Program-made: the position numbers and the translations under genes
Notes under the pieces: generated by a model
The model's input: the letters and a program-made list of their open reading frames with translations, nothing else
Told to the model about the DNA's origin: nothing
The model's database searches: none
Origin: Bifidobacteriaceae bacterium
GTDB taxonomy: Bacteria > Actinomycetota > Actinomycetes > Actinomycetales > WQXJ01
Assembly (NCBI GenBank): GCA_031266115.1
Contig: JAISBQ010000021.1
Coordinates: 1 to 5,094, forward strand
Length of the DNA: 5,094 nt
Direction of reading: 5' to 3'
Part shown: piece by piece, positions 1 to 5,094 of the stretch
How the letters are laid out: each line of letters begins with the position of its first letter
Numbering within the stretch: position 1 is the stretch's first letter

Positions 1-3000
1 TCGACTATGTGACGAACACCCTGGGCCGCGACGTCATCCTCGTGGTCAAGACCGGTTCGCCGATGACGATCGACGCCACGGTCCACAACAACCCCCACGT
101 CACAGCGATCCTCGAGATCGGGCATTCGGGTCAGGAGGAGGGTTCCGCGCTGGTCGCGGCCCTGTTCGATGACGGCTACGAGGTCCAGAGCACGGCCTCG
201 GGCTACTCGCCGGCCGCAAGCAAGTACTCGCCGTATGCCACGTACACCGAGTACCCCGGCTACCTCCCCACCGGCCAGACCACCATCCCGGCTTTCTCCC
301 CCGCCGGCCGGCTCTCGGCCACGTGGTACCGGCAGGTCGAGGACATGGTCGGGGCGTCGGAAGACAACCCACCGGCGTCCTACCGGTGGCCCGCCTATTC
401 CGAGACCGGCAACGACAACCTGTCCAACATGAACGGAACGGTCCCGAAGGGCCTGATGACGTACGACATCGTCAAGGGTGAGCGGACCTATCAGTACTTC
501 AACGGCACGCCGCTGTACGAGTTCGGCTACGGCCTCACGTACACCGATTTCGACCACACGGCCACGGTCTCCCCGCTCGCGAACGGCACTGTCACCGTGT
601 CAGGAACGGTCCGCAACACCGGATCGGTCACGTCGGACGAGGTGGTCGAGGTTTACGCAACCTACGCCGGCACCCCGTCCCGAATCGACCAGGCCAACAA
701 GCGCCTCATCGCCTTCGACCGCCTGAAGAACATCGCGCCGAACACGGCGACCCCGTTCAGCTTCGAGATCGACGCGCTGGACAAGCTCGGGGTGTGGGAT
801 GTGGAGCGCTCGGCGTTCATCATCGAACCCGGCACCTACACGATTAGCGTGGGACCGTCATCGTCCACGGTCGAGGCGAGCGGCACGCTCACGGTCACCG
901 AAGCGAACGGCGGCACGCCCGCCGGCACGCGCAATCTCACCGTGCTCACCCAGGCCGAGAACTTCGACGATTATTCGAACTACTCCCTCGACGGATCCGA
1001 TATCGAGATCGTCTCGACCTCCGATGCGTTGTATTCGCCGGAATCGGTGTGGATGCGCCAAGCCGGAACGTGGCTGAACTACCAGGACGTAGCCGTGGCC
1101 GCCGGCACCGACACCGTGACCGTCCGGGTGGGTGCGGACCGGACCGGCAACCTCCAGGTCTATGCCTTGCCGCCCGGATCGCCCGCCAGCGACCTGGCCA
1201 CGGCGACGCCGGCCGCCACGATCCCCCTCACGGACACTCGGCCCGTGAGCGGAATCCCCGCCGGCCTGGGCATCGGCCCGATCGCCGTGCGGAACTCGCC
1301 GTTCGCGAACCACCAGTACCCGGGCTCGCCGCAGGGTCAAGATGGCACGGACGCGAACGGCGTGGCCTACAAGAACGCCTACATCACGCCCGAGTATGAG
1401 AACCGCTCGGTCGCGGCCACAATCCCGACCGGAACGTGGGACATCTACCTGGTGTCCACGTCCCGCGGCACTCGCGTCGAATGGCTGGAACTCGGCTCCG
1501 ACCCGCAGGCGACGGCCTCGCTGGCCATCTCCCAGCTCTATTCGGCCGATTCGATCCGGTCCAAAGGCGGCACGCTTGACCTCGATGCCACCCCGACGCC
1601 CGCCTCGTCGGTCTCCCCGATCGTGTGGTCCGTGACCGCGTCCGATGGCGGCCCCACGGCGCTCGCTAGCATCGATCAGACCGGCGTGTTGACGGCATCG
1701 GGCACCGGCAACGGGACCGTGCTGGTCACCGCGACGTCGAATGGCCACACCGCCACCCTGGAGGTTCTGGTCACCAACCAGCTCGACGCCAACAAGGTCG
1801 CGATCGGCGCAGTAGCCAAGACCGTCGAGTACCCCATCATGCGCACGGGTATGGCCTTCGGTCAGACCGACACCATCACCCACTACCGCGGGACGAGCGC
1901 CCAGTCGGTGGTGTTCTCCGAGTTGTTTGCCGAGAACGCGGACTCGTTCTATCTGCCCGGCGCGTTGCTCACGGTGCCGGCGTGGGAGCTGAACTGGTCT
2001 ATCGCTGACCCGGCCGGCGGGGCAACCGCGTTGGCGGGAGTTGACCACCTCGGCGTGGTCACCGCCACCGGCGCGGGCGACGGCGATGTCGTAGTCACGG
2101 CGACACTCAAGGCCAATCCCGACATCTCGACCAGCCGCACGTTGAGGCTCACCAACCAGCAGGGGCGCAACCCCTACCGGATGGTGCAGATGGAGAACTA
2201 CGACTCTTATGCCCCACCGCTGACGGGCACCGGCTTCACGCCACCGGCGCCGACGCTGAGCACCTGGGGTTCGGGGGCCAACGAGACCGGTACCGCCGCA
2301 CGGACCGAAGCCACGGGAACCACCCACACCTTCTCGCGCGTGGACTTCCGCGACGTTGCCGCATCGCAGTTCGCCATCCGTCTCGCCACGGACACCGGAG
2401 CCGCCGAGCCGTTCACCGTCGAAGTCTGGGCCAACGCCCCGAGCGCCGGCGCCGGCGGAACCCTGCTCGCCTCGGTTGCCGACACCACGGACACCTCGAA
2501 CGGGCTGTTCCACACCTACACCGCCCCGGTCGCCTCACCTCCCGCGGGCGTCCACGACATCTACATCGCCTCGACCGGGGCACTACGGATCAACTGGTGG
2601 ACCTTCGCGACCTCCGGGCGGATCGACGATGAGGCAAGCGCCCTCATCGACGCGACCGACGGCCTGCCGGTTGGCGGCAACTCGGCCGCGGCGTGGACGG
2701 CATTCACGGATGCTCGCTCCGCCCTCGTGGCCGCCGCCGGGTCGTCGGCGACGACTCAGCGCGAACTCGACCGGGCCGAGGACGCTCTCGTCAAGGCCTT
2801 CGGCGCCATTGAGGTGCCCGCACCGGCGAACCTCGCGCCGCTCCAGGCCGCGATCTCCGCGGCCGAGGCGCTGAGGTCAGGCGATTACACGACGACCTCC
2901 TGGGCAAGCGTGAACGCCGCCTTGACCCAGGCGCGGGCCGTCGTCGCCTCGCCCTATCCGCTGCAATCGGAGGCCGATTCGGCCCGCACGGCGTTGATCT

Positions 3001-4136
3001 CCGCCATCGCCGCTCTGACCGTTCCCGATCCCGGCCCGCAGCCCGTCGATCCGGCAGCCGAGCTGGCCGCCGCCAAGGCGGTCCTCGCCCAGCTGATTCG
3101 CGCATCGGCCGGCTTCGCCGATGGCGCCGAGTCCTACACCGCCGCCACCTGGGCCGTGTACAGCGCCGCGCTGGCCGTCGCCCAGGGGGCGGCTACTAAC
3201 ACCGCGGCGACGCTCGCCGCCGTCCGCGGCGCCACGACGACCCTCGCGGATGCCATGAACGGACTGGTCCGCAGCCCCGCCAAAGACCCGAACGGAAACG
3301 ATCCAGGCGGGGACGATCCAGGCGGACGGGATCCGGCGGGACCCGATCCGGCAGTCGAATTGGCCTCGGCCAAGGCGTCACTCGACCAGCTCATCCGATC
3401 CGGCGGTGCCTTGACGTCGACCCAGGGTCTGTTCACCGCTGCCACCTGGTCTGCCTATGCGACCGCGTTGGCCGAGGCGCAGCGAGTGGCGGGCGCATCG
3501 GGGACCACCTCCGCCCAAGCGAGGGACGCCAGTGCCGCGCTGGCGGCGGCGATGGCCGGATTGGTTCGCGCCCCCGTGAGCGACGCCGTGGCACCGCGGG
3601 TGGATCCCGCCGCGGCTCCGCTGACGGCGCTGGGGGTTTCGCAGACCTCAGTGCGGATCGCCAAGGGCACCAAGGTCCGTCCGCTCACGGTCGCCTACAC
3701 CGCGGGCGGCGCCGCGCAGGCCGCGGTGACGTGGACCAGCTCCAAGCCGTCGGTGGTGAAGGTCAACAAGGCCACCGGGCGGATCCTCGGTCTCAAGGCC
3801 GGAACCGCGACCGTCACCGGTACGGCGCTCGCCACGCCGGGCGGACCCACCGTCAAGGCCACCGTCAAGGTGACGGTGGTGACCTCAAAGACCAAGGTCA
3901 AGCGGGTAAGCGCCACCGTTCCCGCGACCCTGGCTCCAGGTGCCACCCACGCGGTGGCGGCGAGGGTCACTCCAGCCAAGGCGACCGGCGCCGAGGTGAG
4001 GTATTACACGACCAACCCGGCGGTCCTGAGCGTCGATGAGGCCGGCCTGCTCACGGCACACATGGCGGGCAAGTCCAAGGTGATGGTCAAGGCCGGCGGC
4101 AAGACCGCGGTCTACACCGTCGCCGTGGTCCGCTAG
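1..4136 (+). CDS. Secreted multimodular glycoside hydrolase family 3 protein (beta-xylosidase/beta-glucosidase-like), 3' part only
   Basis: The reading frame is open from base 3 to the TAG at 4134-4136; the true start and the N-terminal catalytic barrel lie left of the window, and the GTG at 9 is internal. Seen in order: end of a GH3 C-terminal domain (VILVVKTGSP; GHSGQEEG at 120-143; SPAGRLSATWY from 297); the GH3 signature YQYF..PLYEFGYGLTYT (to 545); an Fn3-like domain (about 555-896, TVRNTGSVTSDEVVEVY); a CBM6-like module (933-1499, QAENF then VEWLEL); two Big2-like domains (about 1515-2160); a second CBM6-like module (2163-2619, QMENY then INWWTF); four FIVAR-like repeats (2619-3582); and two Big2-like domains (3610-4133). 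GH3 enzymes remove terminal beta-linked glucose, xylose or similar sugars. The nucleophile Asp is not in the window, so activity and substrate cannot be read; RTYQYF..PLYEFGYGL resembles xylosidase-type GH3. No LPxTG or membrane helix is seen. Secretion is inferred from the modules; the GH3 C-terminal call is firm. Confidence 0.93.
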   Translation, partial: DYVTNTLGRDVILVVKTGSPMTIDATVHNNPHVTAILEIGHSGQEEGSALVAALFDDGYEVQSTASGYSPAASKYSPYATYTEYPGYLPTGQTTIPAFSPAGRLSATWYRQVEDMVGASEDNPPASYRWPAYSETGNDNLSNMNGTVPKGLMTYDIVKGERTYQYFNGTPLYEFGYGLTYTDFDHTATVSPLANGTVTVSGTVRNTGSVTSDEVVEVYATYAGTPSRIDQANKRLIAFDRLKNIAPNTATPFSFEIDALDKLGVWDVERSAFIIEPGTYTISVGPSSSTVEASGTLTVTEANGGTPAGTRNLTVLTQAENFDDYSNYSLDGSDIEIVSTSDALYSPESVWMRQAGTWLNYQDVAVAAGTDTVTVRVGADRTGNLQVYALPPGSPASDLATATPAATIPLTDTRPVSGIPAGLGIGPIAVRNSPFANHQYPGSPQGQDGTDANGVAYKNAYITPEYENRSVAATIPTGTWDIYLVSTSRGTRVEWLELGSDPQATASLAISQLYSADSIRSKGGTLDLDATPTPASSVSPIVWSVTASDGGPTALASIDQTGVLTASGTGNGTVLVTATSNGHTATLEVLVTNQLDANKVAIGAVAKTVEYPIMRTGMAFGQTDTITHYRGTSAQSVVFSELFAENADSFYLPGALLTVPAWELNWSIADPAGGATALAGVDHLGVVTATGAGDGDVVVTATLKANPDISTSRTLRLTNQQGRNPYRMVQMENYDSYAPPLTGTGFTPPAPTLSTWGSGANETGTAARTEATGTTHTFSRVDFRDVAASQFAIRLATDTGAAEPFTVEVWANAPSAGAGGTLLASVADTTDTSNGLFHTYTAPVASPPAGVHDIYIASTGALRINWWTFATSGRIDDEASALIDATDGLPVGGNSAAAWTAFTDARSALVAAAGSSATTQRELDRAEDALVKAFGAIEVPAPANLAPLQAAISAAEALRSGDYTTTSWASVNAALTQARAVVASPYPLQSEADSARTALISAIAALTVPDPGPQPVDPAAELAAAKAVLAQLIRASAGFADGAESYTAATWAVYSAALAVAQGAATNTAATLAAVRGATTTLADAMNGLVRSPAKDPNGNDPGGDDPGGRDPAGPDPAVELASAKASLDQLIRSGGALTSTQGLFTAATWSAYATALAEAQRVAGASGTTSAQARDASAALAAAMAGLVRAPVSDAVAPRVDPAAAPLTALGVSQTSVRIAKGTKVRPLTVAYTAGGAAQAAVTWTSSKPSVVKVNKATGRILGLKAGTATVTGTALATPGGPTVKATVKVTVVTSKTKVKRVSATVPATLAPGATHAVAARVTPAKATGAEVRYYTTNPAVLSVDEAGLLTAHMAGKSKVMVKAGGKTAVYTVAVVR
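168..296 (+). other. Tyr-rich insertion in the GH3 C-terminal domain
   Basis: In most GH3 proteins the sequence after GQEGG...LF goes within about five residues to NPSGRLP. Here ALF (ending at 167) and SPAGRL (starting at 297) are separated by about 43 residues with seven tyrosines, such as GYSP, KYSPY, TYTEYPGY. The frame stays open and codon use looks like the rest of the gene, so it is an in-frame loop rather than a frameshift. The family comparison is from memory; the role of the loop is unknown. Being next to the sugar-binding domain, it could shape the active-site entrance. Confidence 0.55.
933..2619 (+). other. Central binding region of the GH3 protein: CBM6-like / Big2-like / Big2-like / CBM6-like
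   Basis: Two beta-sandwich modules flank two Ig-like domains. Each flanking module opens with an Ala/Met-Glu-Asn-Phe/Tyr motif (QAENFDDY at 951; QMENYDSY at 2187), typical of the start of CBM6-type folds. Each closes with GTWDIYLVS...VEWLEL or GVHDIYIAS...INWWTF, the usual CBM6 ending where the Trp belongs to the last strands. The Ig-like parts carry the Big2 pattern: W.......ALASID.TGVLTASG.GNGTVLVTATS (about 1626-1750) and W.......ALAGVDHLGVVTATGAGDGDVVVTAT (about 1992-2105). The likely role is binding polysaccharide near the catalytic part. The ligand cannot be predicted, and assignment to CBM6 rather than a related sandwich family rests on motif appearance only. Confidence 0.6.
2619..3582 (+). 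repeat. Four FIVAR-like helical repeats in the GH3 protein
   Basis: Four Ala-rich units of about 65-80 residues follow each other, at about 2619-2815, 2820-3025, 3048-3285 and 3345-3582. Each has the FIVAR pattern of a short helix, a Tyr/Thr/Ser-x-x-(S/A)W core (SAAAWTAF, TTTSWASV, TAATWAVY, TAATWSAY), then an Ala/Leu helix ending in AL..A...L. Units 3 and 4 are the closest pair: both start DPA.ELA.AKA.L.QLIR, share TAATW and end GLVR.P, with about half the residues identical by eye. That suggests a recent internal duplication. FIVAR repeats are common in actinobacterial and firmicute cell-surface glycosidases, where they are thought to be spacers or sugar-binding bundles. Confidence 0.72.
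3298..3325 (+). repeat. 13-bp direct repeat coding a Gly/Pro/Asp linker
   Basis: The 13-mer ACGATCCAGGCGG occurs at 3298-3310 and again at 3313-3325, a 15-bp (five-codon) period. It encodes NDPGGDDPGG, and the pattern decays into RDPAGPDPAV up to about 3356. The linker joins FIVAR-like units 3 and 4. Tandem in-frame repeats of this kind are prone to slippage and may vary in copy number between strains. Confidence 0.8.
3610..4133 (+). other. C-terminal pair of Big2-like Ig domains
   Basis: The protein ends in two Ig-like domains. The first reads VTWTSSKPSVVKVNKATGRILGLKAGTATVTGTA (about 3726-3830), a textbook Big2 core. The second is a variant, VRYYTTNPAVLSVDEAGLLTAHMAGKSKVMVKA, ending YTVAVVR just before the stop. 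This end is Lys/Arg-rich compared with the rest of the protein, which would favour ionic attachment to the negatively charged cell wall; that role is inference. No sortase motif, hydrophobic helix or S-layer-homology domain follows. Confidence 0.75.
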
Positions 4137-4149
4137 ACGCATAGCCCAA

Positions 4150-4196
4150 CGCAGGGCCCCAGTGGGCGCCGTCCAGGCGCCGGCTGGGGCCCTGCG
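4150..4196. terminator. GC-rich hairpin terminator after the GH3 gene
   Basis: A perfect 13-bp inverted repeat, CGCAGGGCCCCAG (4150-4162) and CTGGGGCCCTGCG (4184-4196), encloses a second stem, GGCGCC (4165-4170) with GGCGCC (4176-4181), around the loop GTCCA. It begins 14 bases after the GH3 stop. No clear T-tract follows on the plus strand (CTCTGTCGG), as is usual for many actinobacterial terminators. Because the vapC remnant points towards it from the other side, it may once have served both convergent genes. Confidence 0.8.
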
Positions 4197-4201
4197 CTCT
4201 G

Positions 4202-4330
4202 TCGGATGAGATCCACCGTCACTCCCAGGTCGACGGCCGCCCAGGTGCGGTCGGCAGTCAGGGCGGCATCGGACATCCGGTGGGCCAACGCGAGACAGAG
4301 CCGATCGGCAAGGGCAAGGTCCGCCGCCAC
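4202..4330 (-). pseudogene. vapC: C-terminal remnant of a VapC-like PIN-domain toxin
   Basis: Read on the minus strand, this 43-codon stretch gives ADLALADRLCLALAHR and ALTADRTWAAVDLGVTVDLIR, the typical last third of an actinobacterial VapC (type II toxin RNase, PIN fold). Two of the four usual acidic metal-binding residues are visible: the Asp of LADR (4304-4306) and the Asp of LTADR (4250-4252). The N-terminal two thirds, with the first Asp and the Glu, are missing: just upstream in this frame is a TGA (about 4346-4348), and neither other frame continues a PIN pattern. The normal stop after DLIR is also lost, the frame running through the hairpin to 4133. No vapB antitoxin is seen. It should be inactive. 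The family call rests on pattern recognition. Confidence 0.72.
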
Positions 4331-4370
4331 CGGCCCCCGGCATCGTCACGAGCAGCCACGCGCCACTCGT

Positions 4371-4439
4371 CAACTTTTCGGCATTAGACGACCCGATTTT
4401 CCATCCTTAACTGCCCCAACTTTCCTGCACTAGAGCTAC
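4371..4439 (+). repeat. Three degenerate 23-bp tandem units upstream of the ATPase gene
   Basis: Units lie at 4371-4393, 4394-4416 and 4417-4439 with no gaps. Ten of 23 columns are the same in all three: positions 1 (C), 3 (A), 5-7 (TTT), 9 (C), 12 (C), 15-16 (TA) and 23 (C). Units 1 and 3 are closest, both CAACTTT.C.GCA.TAGA (15 of the first 18 bases the same). The array is AT-richer than its surroundings and runs into the -10 box of the ATPase gene, so it occupies the promoter zone. Iterated sites of two helical turns suggest a DNA-binding protein or operator; this is inference. Nothing comparable is seen in the preceding 23 bases. Confidence 0.6.
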
Positions 4440-4449
4440 ACTACCTGCG
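4437..4449 (+). promoter_or_regulatory. Promoter -10 box for a leaderless ATPase transcript
   Basis: TACACT (4437-4442) matches the actinobacterial -10 consensus TANNNT. The GTG start codon begins at 4449, seven bases after the box, which is where transcription would be expected to begin. No good -35 is visible 17-18 bp upstream (around CCCAAC, 4414-4420), and no Shine-Dalgarno sequence precedes the start. This arrangement, common in actinomycetes, predicts an mRNA starting at the GTG. Confidence 0.6.
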
Positions 4450-5094
4450 TGAATAGCACTGCACCATTGATTCGGCGACAAGTCCTTGACGTGGCGCGGG
4501 AGCGAGTCGCTACGTCACCCGTGCTCCTGCTCCAGGGCCCGCGATCGGTGGGCAAGTCGACAGTGTTGCGGAGCCTGGCACAGACCCTGCCGGGGCCGAT
4601 CATCGACCTTGACGATCCGGTGGTCGCCGCTGACGCCAACGCCAACCCCAGTGCGTTTCTTCCCTCATCCAGCCGCATTTACCTCGACGAATACCAACGC
4701 TCGCCCGCACTGCTCGACGCGATCAAGGCGCGTCTCAACACCAACTCCGACCCCGGCCAGTTCATCCTGGCCGGCTCCACCGGCTATGACGCTCTGCCTG
4801 CCGGAGTCCAAGCGCTGACCGGGCGTATCCACCGGTTGCCGGTCTACCCCCTGGCTCAATCGGAGATCGACGGCACCCCGGGCGGCCTGCTCGCGGCCCT
4901 GTTCGAGGACCCACGCACCGCCGCTACCAGTCCGCTCGCTACTGGCGACCGAGCGGACTACATGCGGCGCATCAGCATCGGCGGGTTTCCGCTGGCGCTG
5001 CGTGCCTGGACGCCGGCCGCGCGCGGGCGCTGGTTCGCCAACTACATCGAACAAACCATCCGGCGCGACGTTCCCGCGGTCGAGGCGATCCGGC
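4449..5094 (+). CDS. AAA ATPase of the DUF4143 type (COG1373-like), 5' part only
   Basis: GTG start, then 215 codons to the window edge; family members are usually about 400-480 residues, so roughly half is present. Visible motifs: Walker A GPRSVGKST (residues 30-38, Lys36), Walker B IYLDEYQ (77-83), a sensor-1-like strand FILAGS (105-110), the family block LTGRIHRLPVYPLAQSEI (123-140) and GGFP (178-181), followed by the start of the DUF4143 part, YIEQTIRRDV. The GTG at 4449 fits because it keeps the N-terminal LIRRQVLDVA segment that normally precedes Walker A; a GTG at 4491 is possible but would remove it, and neither has a Shine-Dalgarno sequence. The family is predicted to be cytoplasmic ATP-binding proteins, widespread in host-associated bacteria and archaea, with no settled function; toxin-antitoxin or defence links have been suggested. 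The upstream 23-bp repeats may regulate it. Confidence 0.88.
   Translation, partial: MNSTAPLIRRQVLDVARERVATSPVLLLQGPRSVGKSTVLRSLAQTLPGPIIDLDDPVVAADANANPSAFLPSSSRIYLDEYQRSPALLDAIKARLNTNSDPGQFILAGSTGYDALPAGVQALTGRIHRLPVYPLAQSEIDGTPGGLLAALFEDPRTAATSPLATGDRADYMRRISIGGFPLALRAWTPAARGRWFANYIEQTIRRDVPAVEAIR
4929..4959 (+). repeat. 10-bp inverted repeat inside the ATPase gene
   Basis: AGTCCGCTCG (4929-4938) and CGAGCGGACT (4950-4959) are perfect reverse complements around an 11-base loop. A competing five-base pair, CCAGT (4927-4931) with ACTGG (4941-4945), overlaps it. It lies in the variable linker (SPLATGDRAD) between the AAA and DUF4143 parts, where protein sequence is little constrained. It could be an RNA hairpin in the mRNA or chance in GC-rich DNA. 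Confidence 0.5.

Noticed and set aside
9..11. GTG at 9 as the real start of the GH3 gene
   Set aside because: The frame is open to the window edge, and the sequence is already inside the GH3 C-terminal domain, so hundreds of residues must lie upstream.
858..2513. A 551-codon open frame on the minus strand, opposite the GH3 gene
   Set aside because: Its translation is rich in Arg/Gly/Val with no recognisable domain, and it lies opposite strongly coding plus-strand modules. Long antisense frames are expected in high-GC coding DNA.
2356..2874. A 172-codon plus-strand frame overlapping the GH3 gene
   Set aside because: It is Pro/Arg/Ser-rich and low in complexity, a frame-shifted reading of the CBM6-like and FIVAR-like region.
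3885..4373. A 162-codon minus-strand frame covering the intergenic region
   Set aside because: It is Gly/Pro/Arg-rich with no PIN pattern. The vapC-like pattern is in another minus-strand frame of the same stretch.
4206..4433. A 75-codon plus-strand frame between the two genes
   Set aside because: It is Arg/Ala-rich, has no Shine-Dalgarno sequence, lies opposite the vapC remnant and runs into the repeat array.
4371..4439. The 23-bp units as a CRISPR array
   Set aside because: The units adjoin with no spacers and are too short and degenerate; no cas gene is present.

Overview
The DNA is high in G+C by eye, and its third codon positions are strongly G/C. It encodes secreted, multi-module carbohydrate-active protein parts, and a likely leaderless gene start is visible. 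Together these point to an actinomycete (Actinomycetota), plausibly a host- or plant-matter-associated carbohydrate degrader. I cannot name the genus from the sequence alone.

Bases 1-4136 (+) hold the 3' part of one very large gene, open at the left edge of the window. Its product begins inside the C-terminal domain of a glycoside hydrolase family 3 (GH3) enzyme. It continues through a GH3-type fibronectin-III-like domain, a CBM6-like beta-sandwich, two Big2-like Ig domains, a second CBM6-like module, four FIVAR-like helical repeats with a Gly/Pro/Asp linker, and two terminal Big2-like domains. No LPxTG motif or membrane anchor is present at the C terminus.

Bases 4137-4448 are non-coding or decayed. 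A strong GC-rich hairpin (4150-4196) follows the GH3 stop. On the minus strand lies a C-terminal remnant of a VapC-like PIN-domain toxin (about 4202-4330). After it come three degenerate 23-bp tandem units (4371-4439) that run into a TANNNT -10 box.

Bases 4449-5094 (+) are the 5' part of an AAA ATPase gene of the ATPase/DUF4143 type (COG1373-like), cut by the right edge. Its GTG start lies seven bases after the -10 box with no Shine-Dalgarno sequence, so the mRNA is probably leaderless. The GH3 gene looks like a polysaccharide-degradation gene. The ATPase, its repeats and the broken vapC look like an accessory (toxin/mobile-type) patch beside it; no functional link between the two halves is evident.
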